Positions 35,832 to 43,816 of a DNA stretch of 64,000 nucleotides are shown here, piece by piece (the stretch's first letter is position 1; each line of letters opens with the position of its first letter). The translations under genes were made by a program, and so were the position numbers. Source of the DNA: Pseudomonadota bacterium (GTDB lineage Bacteria > Myxococcota_A > UBA796 > GCA-2862545); NCBI GenBank assembly GCA_023954855.1, contig JAGSGY010000004.1:1-64000 (forward strand), written 5' to 3'. The notes under the pieces are model-generated. The model saw only the letters and a list, made by a program, of their open reading frames with translations, had not been told where the DNA came from and did not search any database.

Positions 35832-37331
35832 CTATCGGCCAGCCTTGTACCGCCGAACGTCGATGCTGTACTTCACGACCCGGGTGCCCATCATGCGCTC
35901 GGTCACACCGAGCTGCCGCGCCGCAGCGGCCATATTCCCACGGTGCGACTTGAGGGCGTCTCGAATCAAGTCTTCCTCGACCGCGGCTACAGCGGCCTTG
36001 AGGGTGGAGCGCGGCCCCGTCCCGGAGTGTTCTGCCGTCTGAAGCGTGGGCGGCAGGTGGTGGCCAAGAACCACGTCGTCGCGGGCGAGTAGCACCGCAC
36101 GCTCCACGCAGTTTTCGAGCTCCCGCACATTGCCGGGCCAGTGGTAGGCCACCATCATGTCGATGGCGGCAGTGGCGATGCGGCGAACCGCCTTTCCGTG
36201 CGACTTGTTGAACACCTCGACGAAGTGGTCGGCGAGCAGAAGGATGTCGCTTCCGCGCTCGCGAAGGGCCGGCAGGCGAATCGGGAACACGTTCAGCCGG
36301 TAGTACAGGTCCGCGCGAAAGCCGCCGTCCGCCACCATCCGCTCCAGGTCACGACTCGTGGCCGCAATCACGCGGACGTCGACACGCACTGTGTGGTTAC
36401 CGCCCACCCGCTCGAACTCGCGCTCTTGAAGGACACGGAGCAACTTCACCTGCGTGGCCGGCGAGAGGTCGCCAATCTCGTCGAGGAACAGCGTTCCACC
36501 CTCGGCCTGCTCGAAGCGTCCCCGACGTCGCTGGTGTGCACCGGTGAAAGCGCCGCGTTCATGTCCGAACAGCTCGGACTCGATGACCCCTTCCGGCAGA
36601 GCCGCACAGTTGACTTTGATGAAAGGGTGACGCGCACGACCCGAGTCGCCATGAAGAGCTGACGCGACAAGCTCCTTTCCCGTCCCGGACTCGCCGAGCA
36701 GCAGCACCGTCGTCTGCGAACCCGCAACCTGCCCCATGTGCGAGTACACCTGACGCATCGCCTTGCTACGACCAAGGATGTTGCCCGGGGCATCGTCATG
36801 CGAGACCGACTCGGCACGCACCGCCACGCGCTGACGCACAGCCGGGGCAAGAAGGGCTGCCGTGAGCGACAACACCCGCTCGAAGCGCTCGAGACTCGCA
36901 TCGTCATTCGGAGGACCAAAGGCTGACAAGGTTGCCAGAACCCTGTCCTCATCGAGCACAGGCACACAGACGAAGCAGAGCTCACTGCCGAATGCGCGCA
37001 TGCCCGTCTTGTCGGTGAAGCGCTCATCCACCGCGATGTTGGCGACCCGAAACGGCTCTCCGCTGATCGCCACCCTGCCGGTCACCCCTTCCCCGAGCGT
37101 CCACGATCCGCGCGTCACCTCTGAAGGCGTGAGACCGTGTGCCGCTTCGATACGCAGGGCACCACTCGCGCGGTCCATGAGCGCCAAGGTGGCTCGCTGC
37201 AGCCCCAGCTCCTCCGAGAGTGCGCGCAACACGGGACCCAGCACCTCGTCGAGGACGGGGGTCCGGCGCACAAAGGTGGCGATGCGACCTAGGAGGCCAA
37301 GGGCAAACTCGGGCTGGGCGGATGCGGTCAT
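35832..37331 (-). CDS. NifA-like sigma-54 activator with GAF domain
   Basis: The protein has 499 residues. A GAF domain (~20-165) contains the NifA-typical GEGVTGRVAISGEPFRVANI. The AAA+ domain (~195-420) has GESGTGKE, intact GAFTGA (HERGAFTGAHQ), LFLDEIGDL and an arginine finger. The Fis-type HTH at the end (AAAARQLGVTERMMGTRVVKYSIDVRRYK) is closest in style to NifA. No Cys-rich interdomain linker is seen, so it is not of the oxygen-sensitive NifA type. No nif genes are in the window. It is divergent from amt, which has a sigma-54 promoter, so nitrogen-responsive control of amt is the likely job. Confidence 0.93.
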   Translation of the reverse strand: MTASAQPEFALGLLGRIATFVRRTPVLDEVLGPVLRALSEELGLQRATLALMDRASGALRIEAAHGLTPSEVTRGSWTLGEGVTGRVAISGEPFRVANIAVDERFTDKTGMRAFGSELCFVCVPVLDEDRVLATLSAFGPPNDDASLERFERVLSLTAALLAPAVRQRVAVRAESVSHDDAPGNILGRSKAMRQVYSHMGQVAGSQTTVLLLGESGTGKELVASALHGDSGRARHPFIKVNCAALPEGVIESELFGHERGAFTGAHQRRRGRFEQAEGGTLFLDEIGDLSPATQVKLLRVLQEREFERVGGNHTVRVDVRVIAATSRDLERMVADGGFRADLYYRLNVFPIRLPALRERGSDILLLADHFVEVFNKSHGKAVRRIATAAIDMMVAYHWPGNVRELENCVERAVLLARDDVVLGHHLPPTLQTAEHSGTGPRSTLKAAVAAVEEDLIRDALKSHRGNMAAAARQLGVTERMMGTRVVKYSIDVRRYKAGR

Positions 37332-37339
37332 GAGGTCAA

Positions 37340-37355
37340 CCTACAATATTGTAGG
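37340..37355. promoter_or_regulatory. Perfect 16-bp palindrome just upstream of the NifA-like gene
   Basis: CCTACAATATTGTAGG is a perfect palindrome 8 bp from the ATG of the NifA-like activator. Its half (CTACA-) recurs in the larger inverted repeat at 37448-37487. It may be an autoregulatory or enhancer site. Confidence 0.6.
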
Positions 37356-37447
37356 ACCCAAGCCATGCGACAAGGCCGCAACAGAAGTCCAGACCCGCCC
37401 GCAACACCCACAAAAAGCGGCTCACCCAAGTAAACACCCTGACCCCG

Positions 37448-37487
37448 ACATAAATGTAGGACAACTTTCACTAGACTACATTTATGT
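37448..37487. promoter_or_regulatory. Inverted repeat, candidate enhancer for amt
   Basis: ACATAAATGTAG (37448-37459) and CTACATTTATGT (37476-37487) are perfect 12-bp arms with 16 bp between. It lies 90-130 bp upstream of the sigma-54 promoter, the usual distance for enhancer-binding proteins. Each arm shares CTACA with the palindrome at 37340. Confidence 0.65.
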
Positions 37488-37576
37488 GTGAAATGCAGGC
37501 GCACCCCCCACGAGACACTCCCGCTGTTCGCTGCTGGATCGGTCTGGCACCCCACTCCAGCCCAGAAGTGCCGCGC

Positions 37577-37591
37577 TGGCACGCCCCTTGC
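37577..37591 (+). promoter_or_regulatory. Sigma-54 (-24/-12) promoter of amt
   Basis: TGGCACG-CCCC-TTGC is a perfect match to the consensus, with GG at 37578-37579 and GC at 37590-37591. The amt ATG is 31 bases downstream. Confidence 0.9.
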
Positions 37592-37622
37592 TTCGGGGCG
37601 GTTGTCACCGGAGCCCCCCCTC

Positions 37623-38873
37623 ATGACCGATCCCACCGCCGCTGATGCCCTCTTCTGGGTCAACAACACTTGGATGCTTGTCGCGACCTTCCTAGTCTTC
37701 GTCATGCACCTCGGCTTCGCCGTACTCGAGAGCGGCCTGGTTCACTCGAAGAACACCGTGAACGTGCTCTTCAAGAACATCACCATTCTCTCGATTGGGC
37801 TGCTGACCTACGCCGCCGTCGGATTCAACCTCATGTACCCGGGAGAGGCCTTCGCCGGCGGCTTCTTCGGCTTCTCGGGCTTTGGCATCGCCGCTGACGA
37901 GACCGGACTCGGAATCGCCTACGCCGACGGCGCCTACACCTACTGGACCGACTTCATCTTCCAGGCGATGTTCGCGGCTACCGCGGCCACCATCGTCTCT
38001 GGGGCGGTCGCCGAGCGCGTGAAGCTCGAGTCCTTCTTGATCTTCTCGTCCATCTACGTCGCCGTCATCTACCCGATGGTCGGCATGTGGCACTGGGGCG
38101 GCGGCTGGCTCGCCGCGGCGGGCTTTCACGACTTCGCCGGCTCGACCATCGTCCACGGTGTGGGCGGCTGGGGTGCCCTGGTCGGCGCCTGGATGCTCGG
38201 CCCGCGTGCCGCAAAGCTTCGCGGTGAAGCACAGCCCCACAGCCTCCCGCTTGCCGCCATCGGCGTTCTTCTGCTCTGGTTCGGCTGGTACGGATTCAAC
38301 GGCGGCAGCGTGCTCTCGGCCGACCCTGGTGCGGTCTCACTCGTCGTGGTCACCACCTCCCTAGCTGCGGCCGCTGGCGTCATGACCGCCGCCGGAACCT
38401 CCTGGGTCGTCGACCACAAGCCCGACCTCTCGATGGCTTTGAACGGCGCACTCGCAGGACTCGTCGGCGTCACCGCTGGCGCCGATGTCGTCACGCCGAT
38501 GACCGCCATCATCATCGGCGGCATCGCTGGCATTCTGGTGCTCGGGTCATCCAAGCTTCTCGACCGCATCCAGCTCGATGACCCGGTCGGCGCCATCCCC
38601 GTCCACCTCGTCTGTGGCATCTGGGGCACGCTCGCCGTCGGCATCTTCGTCCCCGACAAGAGCATCGCGACGCAACTCATCGGTGTCGCTGCCACCGCCG
38701 CCTTCTGCCTTCCCGCTTCCCTGCTCATCTTCGGTGCTCTGCGCGCCACCATCGGCCTGCGCGTCACCGCCGAGGAAGAAGAGATGGGCCTCGACCACCA
38801 CGAGCACGGCATGGAGGCCTACGGACTTCCGTCGGTCACCAGCGAAGTGCTGCTCGAGCTGGCCGCGAAGTAG
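37623..38873 (+). CDS. amt: Ammonium transporter
   Basis: The protein has 416 residues from the ATG at 37623; the frame is open back to 37488 but that stretch contains the promoter. Eleven membrane helices are predicted. Conserved Amt positions: the FVMHLGFAVLESGLV helix, the pore His pair region (IVHGVGGWGALVGAW and IPVHLVCGIWGT), and the signature DFAGSTIVHGVGG. The tail is cytoplasmic and acidic. No glnK follows, unlike in many bacteria; a terminator comes directly after. Expression should depend on sigma-54 and the divergent NifA-like activator. Confidence 0.96.
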   Translation: MTDPTAADALFWVNNTWMLVATFLVFVMHLGFAVLESGLVHSKNTVNVLFKNITILSIGLLTYAAVGFNLMYPGEAFAGGFFGFSGFGIAADETGLGIAYADGAYTYWTDFIFQAMFAATAATIVSGAVAERVKLESFLIFSSIYVAVIYPMVGMWHWGGGWLAAAGFHDFAGSTIVHGVGGWGALVGAWMLGPRAAKLRGEAQPHSLPLAAIGVLLLWFGWYGFNGGSVLSADPGAVSLVVVTTSLAAAAGVMTAAGTSWVVDHKPDLSMALNGALAGLVGVTAGADVVTPMTAIIIGGIAGILVLGSSKLLDRIQLDDPVGAIPVHLVCGIWGTLAVGIFVPDKSIATQLIGVAATAAFCLPASLLIFGALRATIGLRVTAEEEEMGLDHHEHGMEAYGLPSVTSEVLLELAAK

Positions 38874-38934
38874 TCGCTCTGTCGCGAGGTGGGGGCGCGA
38901 CTCAAGCCATCCCCACATCACTGAAAAGGGTACG

Positions 38935-38973
38935 GCTCCTCCTCCCGGCTTTCTGGGGGGAGGAGCTTTTTCT
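38935..38973 (+). terminator. Rho-independent terminator of amt
   Basis: GCTCCTCCTCCC (38935-38946) pairs with GGGGGGAGGAGC (38955-38966) with one T-G wobble around an 8-base loop, followed by TTTTTCT. Confidence 0.9.
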
Positions 38974-38975
38974 GC

Positions 38976-40157
38976 TCAGCTGTACAGCAGGCAGCCCTTG
39001 CGCTTGCGCATGAACTCGACGCGCTGGGGTTCCCAGAGGGTGAGCAAGTCCTTGAGAGCGCCGCCCTGCTCGACCCACTCCCGGAACTCCGAGGACCCGG
39101 TCAGAAGATCGATGGCGATGGGGTCATCCACGTATTCGTAGGTCTCGGTGCGCCACTCGAAGTTCTCGGGGTCGCACTGGTACGCGGCCTGGGTGACGAT
39201 CATGCCGAGCAGGAAGGCATTGAGCGCGTCGCGGTCGGTCACGTGAATCTCGAGTCCACCGCAGTTGACCCCAGCGTGCTTCTGGAAGCCTGGAAGGAAA
39301 GCCGCCGGGCGGAACTCGACCCCGCGCAAGCCCGCATCGGCAGCGAGCGTGTAGCACTTGGCGACGAACGCCTGCGGGTCGAGCCAGGGTGCTCCGACCA
39401 GGTGGAAAGGACGCGTCGTTCCCCTGCCCTCGGAGAGGTTGGTGCCCTCGATGAGGCACATGCCCGGGTAGACCGTGGCCGTGTCGACCGTCGGCATGTT
39501 CGGGGACGGGTACACCCAAGGCATGTCGGTCTCGTCGAGCCACTTGCTGCGCTGCCAGCCCTCGCACAGCACCACATCGACATTGCAGCTGATCCCGCAG
39601 TGGTTCTGGAAGTAGCGGGCGAGCTCCGCCATCGTCATGCCGTGCCGAGGCGCGAGTGGGTAGGCCCCGACGAAGCTCTCGAAGCCCTTTCCAACGATGT
39701 TGCCCTCGACGGTGACGCCGTTGATGGGGTTCGGCCGGTCGAGGACGACGATGCGCGTTCCGACCTGGCCGGCGACCTCCATCATGTACCCAAGGGTGGC
39801 CTGGTAGGTGTAGTAGCGGGCGCCGATGTCCTGAATGTCGAAGAGGATGACGTCGAGATCGCGAAGCGTCTCTGGATCCGGATGCAGCGAGGCCTCAGTC
39901 GTGCCGTACAGCGTGACTGTCTCGATGCCCGTGACCGGGTCGACCGTCTCATCGAGCTGAATCATGTCCTGCACCGTGGCGCGAATGCCGTGCTCGGGGC
40001 CGAACAGCCGGACCAGCTCAACACCGGCCTCTTGCAACAGGTCGATGCCGTGGCGGAAGTTCCGGTCGACGGCAGTGTGGTTGCAGCAAAAGCCAACGCG
40101 CTCGCCTTTCAGTTGGGACACACCCGAGGCGAGAAAGACGTCGAGACCAGACTTCAT
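38976..40157 (-). CDS. DUF1343 protein, exo-beta-N-acetylmuramidase NamZ-like
   Basis: The protein has 393 residues. It has the family marks NHTAVDRNFRHGIDLL, LFGPEHGIRAT (with the catalytic-region Glu-His), ILFDIQDIGARYYTY, LDRPNPINGVTVEGN and LSEGRGTTRPFHLVG. NamZ-type enzymes cut terminal MurNAc from peptidoglycan fragments. No signal peptide is seen (MKSGLDVFLASG), so it should act in the cytoplasm on recycled muropeptides, or be exported another way. It is convergent with amt. Confidence 0.9.
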   Translation of the reverse strand: MKSGLDVFLASGVSQLKGERVGFCCNHTAVDRNFRHGIDLLQEAGVELVRLFGPEHGIRATVQDMIQLDETVDPVTGIETVTLYGTTEASLHPDPETLRDLDVILFDIQDIGARYYTYQATLGYMMEVAGQVGTRIVVLDRPNPINGVTVEGNIVGKGFESFVGAYPLAPRHGMTMAELARYFQNHCGISCNVDVVLCEGWQRSKWLDETDMPWVYPSPNMPTVDTATVYPGMCLIEGTNLSEGRGTTRPFHLVGAPWLDPQAFVAKCYTLAADAGLRGVEFRPAAFLPGFQKHAGVNCGGLEIHVTDRDALNAFLLGMIVTQAAYQCDPENFEWRTETYEYVDDPIAIDLLTGSSEFREWVEQGGALKDLLTLWEPQRVEFMRKRKGCLLYS

Positions 40158-40499
40158 GGGGACACTCGTGGAGGGAGGGGGCGGCGGACGCCGGGAGGGA
40201 GCTTAAGCCTATCACCGAAGCAGACGGCCGCGAGGTTGGTCGCGCGCTCGTAGACGGCGTGGACGTTGGCCACGAGCCCCGGGGTACCTATTGTTCCGTT
40301 CGCTGCCGCTCACTCCGGCCTTCGGCCGGCGCGCTTCGCTCCGGCGGAGTCGCCTCGGTTCCTCGGGCAACCTCGGTCCGCACGGGCTTTCGGTCGGCGA
40401 GCGCGTGGAGAACCCAGGCGCCACTTTGGGATCGGGCGCCAAAGCGCTGACGGACCGAGAAGCCCTCGGTACCTCTGCGACCGCCTTCGCTTCGCGGTT

Positions 40500-40647
40500 G
40501 TGGGACCGCGCCCACACCGTGCGGATTGCATCGCACGCCCGCGATGCCGCTGAACCACCAGCGCGCCGCGGTTCCTCACGAAGCCCCCATCCCTCACACC
40601 TCGCCGACCACGCCCGAGGCCGGGCCGCGGTGTGGGCGCGGTCCCAC
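40500..40647. repeat. 20-bp inverted repeat pair
   Basis: The 20 bases at 40500-40519 are the exact reverse complement of those at 40628-40647 (GTGGGACCGC... and ...GCGGTCCCAC), separated by 108 bp. They could frame a small miniature element or a foldback. Confidence 0.75.
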
Positions 40648-40669
40648 GGCCAGGGGGGGCCTGCGCAGG

Positions 40670-40688
40670 GGGGGACGGCACGTCCCCC
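40670..40688. repeat. Hairpin with 8-bp stem
   Basis: GGGGGACG (40670-40677) and CGTCCCCC (40681-40688) are perfect arms around GCA. No T-tract follows. A similar hairpin lies 16 bp downstream. Confidence 0.7.
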
Positions 40689-40703
40689 TAGCAAGGGGTT
40701 CCG

Positions 40704-40728
40704 AAGGGGGGACGCCAGGTCCCCCCTT
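40704..40728. repeat. Hairpin with 10-bp stem
   Basis: AAGGGGGGAC (40704-40713) pairs perfectly with GTCCCCCCTT (40719-40728) around GCCAG. It could also stop transcription from the right, but no clear T-run is seen. Confidence 0.7.
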
Positions 40729-40786
40729 GGCGGGCGTGGACCGCAGGCCCGAAGGGCCGAGGACCAGGTCCGGTAAAACAGGGCCG

Positions 40787-40954
40787 AAGGCCCGTGAGCC
40801 CATCGCTCGCCGCCAACGTCACCCGTCCTGTACGAACCTCCGCAGCCAACCACCACACCCAATCGCCAAGGCCCGTGAGCCCGGCGCCCACCGCCAACGT
40901 CACCCGTCCTCTCCCCCTGCGCAGCCAACCACCACACCCAAGACCCAAAAGGCC
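40787..40954. repeat. 81-bp tandem direct repeat (two copies plus a fragment)
   Basis: Copy 1 runs 40787-40867, copy 2 40868-40948, and a third begins AAGGCC at 40949. Shared blocks are AAGGCCCGTGAGCCC, CGCCAACGTCACCCGTCCT and a 21-base block starting CGCAGCCAACCACC; 9- to 10-base spacers between the blocks differ. The period of 81 is a multiple of 3, but neither strand gives a convincing protein. Confidence 0.8.
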
Positions 40955-40971
40955 GACGCTCGCAGCCGACC

Positions 40972-41730
40972 TCAGCCGTCGAGCGCCGCCAACTGCCGCC
41001 CGACCGACTCCCAGCCCGGCAGAGTCACGCCGTTCAACTCCACCACCGGCGCGAGGTGCCGGGTGGTCGACGCCACGTAGAGCGCGTCGAGCGAGGCATC
41101 GGCCATCGCGCCCTCACGGACCACGGGGATGCCCAGCTCTTCCGCGCGCTCGACGATCGTCGTGCACGTTACCGACGGCAGGATCTGCCCATCGTGCGGG
41201 GCCGTGTAGATGGTCCCGTCGATCACCGCGAGAATCGCCGAAGTCGTGCCTTCGGCAAAGCGACCCGCTTCGTCGACGAACAGCACTTCATCGGCACCCG
41301 ACCGCTCTACCGCAATCAGCCAGGACACACGGCTACCGTGCTTCATGGCGCCGCCCACAAAGGGATCGGGACGCCAGTCACGCGTGACAGCGGTCAGCGG
41401 CGCATGCAGGCGCGCAAGATCGAGCGGCTCGGCGGTCACGATGCGCTGGCCGCCACCGGTGAGTGTGATCCTCAGCCGTGCATCGGGCACGACCCCCACG
41501 GCGGCACTGAGCTCGGCCTTGAGCTGCTCGGGATGGGGCATGCGGATGTACGCCTGCTCACACGAAGCGGCCAAGCGCTCGAGATGCCGCTCGACGTGCG
41601 CAATGCGGCCCTCACGGGAGCGCAAGGTCTCGAACACCGACCACCCCCGCGTGAAGCCAGGGTCGGTAATAGGAATGGTGGCCGCTTCCAGCCGCATTCC
41701 AACGCCATTGACGAGTGCGAATCGGTCCAT
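40972..41730 (-). CDS. Class IV PLP-dependent aminotransferase (PabC/BCAT type)
   Basis: The protein has 252 residues from the ATG at 41730 (MDRFALVNGVG); an ATG at 41751 would add 7. It has DPGFTRGWSVFETLRS at the N-terminus, the PLP-Lys in MKHGSRVSWL, an E in RFAEGTTSAILAV and the LPSVTCTTIVERAEELG helix. Size and layout fit aminodeoxychorismate lyase or D-amino-acid/branched-chain aminotransferases; which one cannot be told. It stands alone next to the repeat-rich stretch. Confidence 0.88.
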   Translation of the reverse strand: MDRFALVNGVGMRLEAATIPITDPGFTRGWSVFETLRSREGRIAHVERHLERLAASCEQAYIRMPHPEQLKAELSAAVGVVPDARLRITLTGGGQRIVTAEPLDLARLHAPLTAVTRDWRPDPFVGGAMKHGSRVSWLIAVERSGADEVLFVDEAGRFAEGTTSAILAVIDGTIYTAPHDGQILPSVTCTTIVERAEELGIPVVREGAMADASLDALYVASTTRHLAPVVELNGVTLPGWESVGRQLAALDG

Positions 41731-41873
41731 GGGGCCATCTATCCCGCGCACAGCCCCGCGCCGCGCAGCAAGCCGATGCGCTCATCCGCGGCTGAGTGGC
41801 CCCTCAGCCGCGGATTCCCGTTGCGCCCGGCCTTGTGACCCACTAGTACGCGCCCTTCCCAAGGGGACGCATC

Positions 41874-43046
41874 ATGGCTGGCTACGAAGGTCTGGACTTC
41901 TACGAAATGGACGAGCTCCTCAGCGACGAAGAGGTCGCCATCCGCGACGCCGTTCGTGGCTGGGTCGAGGACAACGTCGTTCCGATCATTGAAGAGCACG
42001 CGCAGGCGGGAACCTTCCCGAAGCACCTCGCCAAGGAAATGGGCTCGATGGGCCTGCTCGGCGCCAACCTCGAGGGCTACGGCTGCCCCGGACTCAACAA
42101 CGTGTCCTACGGCCTGATCTGCCAGGAACTCGAACGCGGTGACAGCGGTATTCGCTCCTTCGCCTCGGTGCAGGGCTCGCTGGTCATGTTCCCGATCCAC
42201 GCCTACGGCTCCGAAGAGCAGAAGAACAAGTGGCTTCCGCGTCTCGCCGCCGGCGAGGCCATCGGCTGCTTCGGTCTGACCGAGCCCGACCACGGAAGCA
42301 ACCCGGGCGGAATGGTCACCAAGGCCGTCGACAAGGGCGACCACTACGAGCTCAACGGCGCCAAGATGTGGATCACGAACGGCACCCTCGCCGACGTGGC
42401 CGTCGTCTGGGCCAAGCTCGACGGCGTCGTCCACGGCTTCCTCGTCGAGAAGGGCATGGAGGGCTTCACCGCCCCCGAGATGAAGGGCAAGTACAGCCTG
42501 CGCGCCTCGGTCACCTCCGAGCTCGTCTTCGACGGCGTGAAGCTGCCGAAGGAGAACCTGCTCCCGAAGACGGTGGGCATCGGTCTCAAGGGTCCGCTCT
42601 CCTGCCTGAACAACGCGCGCTACGGCATCGCATGGGGCGCTCTCGGCGCCGCGCAGGCCTGCTTCCACAGCTCCAAGGACTACGCGCTCAACCGCAATCA
42701 GTTCGGCGCGCCGATCGCTCGTTTCCAGCTCGTCCAGAACAAGCTGGCTTGGATGCTCCGCGAGATCACCAAGGGCCAGCTCCTCGCTTGGCGCCTCGGC
42801 CGCATGAAGGACGCGGGCACCATGAAGCACCAGCAGGTCAGCCTCGCCAAGATGAACAACGTCGACATCGCCATCCAGATTGCACGCGTCGCACGCGACA
42901 TTCACGGCGCCAACGGCATCCTCGGCGAGTACCCGATCATGCGCCACGCCGCGAACCTCGAGTCGGTCTTCACCTACGAGGGCACCCACGACATCCACAA
43001 CCTGGTCCTCGGCCAGTGGATTACCGGAATCCAGGCATTCCAGTAG
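41874..43046 (+). CDS. gcdH: Glutaryl-CoA dehydrogenase-like acyl-CoA dehydrogenase
   Basis: The protein has 390 residues. The GIRSFASVQGSLVMFPI motif carries the glutaryl-carboxylate-binding Arg, and the C-terminus TYEGTHDIHNLVLGQWITGIQAF has the catalytic Glu (E369) in the arrangement specific to GcdH. FAD-binding CFGLTEPDHGSNPG is intact. The enzyme oxidises and decarboxylates glutaryl-CoA to crotonyl-CoA in lysine and aromatic breakdown. The transcript ends in a clear terminator. Confidence 0.92.
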   Translation: MAGYEGLDFYEMDELLSDEEVAIRDAVRGWVEDNVVPIIEEHAQAGTFPKHLAKEMGSMGLLGANLEGYGCPGLNNVSYGLICQELERGDSGIRSFASVQGSLVMFPIHAYGSEEQKNKWLPRLAAGEAIGCFGLTEPDHGSNPGGMVTKAVDKGDHYELNGAKMWITNGTLADVAVVWAKLDGVVHGFLVEKGMEGFTAPEMKGKYSLRASVTSELVFDGVKLPKENLLPKTVGIGLKGPLSCLNNARYGIAWGALGAAQACFHSSKDYALNRNQFGAPIARFQLVQNKLAWMLREITKGQLLAWRLGRMKDAGTMKHQQVSLAKMNNVDIAIQIARVARDIHGANGILGEYPIMRHAANLESVFTYEGTHDIHNLVLGQWITGIQAFQ

Positions 43047-43067
43047 AGTGAGCGCCGCGAGGCGTTG

Positions 43068-43111
43068 AAAGAAGAGGCGTGTTCGCAGTGGCGGACGCGC
43101 CTCTTTTCTTT
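43068..43111. terminator. Bidirectional terminator between gcdH and the tetR-type gene
   Basis: AAGAGGCG (43072-43079) pairs with CGCCTCTT (43098-43105), flanked by AAAG on the left and TTTTCTTT on the right, so it can act on both convergent genes. Confidence 0.85.
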
Positions 43112-43136
43112 GGGACCCTGCACCGCAGCGCTGGGC

Positions 43137-43712
43137 TCACAGCGTCTGCGTCAGTCTTCGCGCCATCCACGACCGAAACGCCGCTCGGTCGTCTTCCCCG
43201 TCAGCAAGCCCCAGGGCCTGGCGTAAGCGCTCACCAAAGATGGCATCGCCGAACAGCGCTGCCGCCACGAGCAGCAGCCCAAACTCCGCATCCTCGCGCT
43301 CCACACCCTCCGGCGTCAGGCTCTGCACCTGTTCAGGCAGCTCGGCGAGCGCGCCATCGAAGACCTCAGCGGGCAGGCCCTTCCCCGCAAGCAGTAGCCA
43401 TGCACCGATCCGCGCGTGCCCCTTCTTGCGCACGACGTCGTCGACGCTGTCGATGAAGCCTTCCACCGAGGGAGGCGCCTCCTTGAGGGATGACAGCTCC
43501 GTGAACAGCCCTCCCCACGCCTCGGCCACCACCGCGCGCATCAGACCCGCGCGACTGCCGAAGTGGTGCAGCACCGCCTGCCGAGAGATCCCAACCTCGG
43601 CGGCGATCGCGTCGAGCGTCATGCCGTCGAGCCCGTGGGATGCGAGCTGATGCTGGGCGGCATCGAGGATCAGGCGCTTGGACTCCGCAGCACTTCTTCG
43701 ACGTCTGGGCAC
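43137..43712 (-). CDS. TetR-family transcriptional regulator
   Basis: The protein has 191 residues. The HTH is AIAAEVGISRQAVLHHFGSRAGLMRAVV (residues ~35-62). The ligand domain is helical with no recognisable specificity. It is divergent from the Mpo1-like gene; two inverted repeats of the same half-site lie between them, so it most likely represses that gene and itself. Confidence 0.93.
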   Translation of the reverse strand: MPRRRRSAAESKRLILDAAQHQLASHGLDGMTLDAIAAEVGISRQAVLHHFGSRAGLMRAVVAEAWGGLFTELSSLKEAPPSVEGFIDSVDDVVRKKGHARIGAWLLLAGKGLPAEVFDGALAELPEQVQSLTPEGVEREDAEFGLLLVAAALFGDAIFGERLRQALGLADGEDDRAAFRSWMARRLTQTL

Positions 43713-43753
43713 GAAAACTCCGGTTTGAGGTTGCAGCTCCCCTGAAGGGGCCT

Positions 43754-43777
43754 TACCTACTGACGCGTAAGTAAGTA
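43754..43777. promoter_or_regulatory. TetR operator candidate 1
   Basis: TACCTACT (43754-43761), 8 bases, AGTAAGTA (43770-43777): an inverted repeat with one mismatch per arm pair, located 42 bp upstream of the TetR gene start. Confidence 0.65.
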
Positions 43778-43781
43778 ACGC

Positions 43782-43801
43782 TACCTACTCTCTAGTAAGT
43801 A
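43782..43801. promoter_or_regulatory. TetR operator candidate 2
   Basis: TACCTACT (43782-43789), CTCT, AGTAAGTA (43794-43801): the same half-sites as operator 1 with a 4-base spacer, 15 bp before the ATG of the Mpo1-like gene, where binding would block transcription. Confidence 0.7.
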
Positions 43802-43816
43802 TCGCACGGAGGCCCT

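Larger units (their letters stand above)
40158..40971. other. Non-coding, repeat- and hairpin-rich stretch
   Basis: No frame here reads like a protein; those open are Arg/Pro/Gly-rich by-products of GC bias. The stretch holds a long-spaced 20-bp inverted repeat, two strong hairpins, small palindromes (GGACCAGGTCC near 40760) and an 81-bp tandem repeat, listed separately. It may be a degraded mobile element or a cluster of intergenic palindromic repeats. Confidence 0.6.

Noticed and set aside
37488-37622. N-terminal extension of the ammonium transporter
   Set aside because: The frame is open, but the stretch contains the sigma-54 promoter, so translation must start at 37623.
40212-40937. Open frame of 241 codons on the minus strand in the repeat-rich stretch
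   Set aside because: It is Arg/Gly/Pro/Trp-rich, built from tandem repeats and hairpins, has no ribosome site and no domain; other frames over the same bases are equally open.
40787-40954. Repeat array considered as a CRISPR
   Set aside because: Only two full units plus a fragment, with the variation in short patches inside an 81-bp unit; no cas gene nearby and no repeat-spacer pattern.
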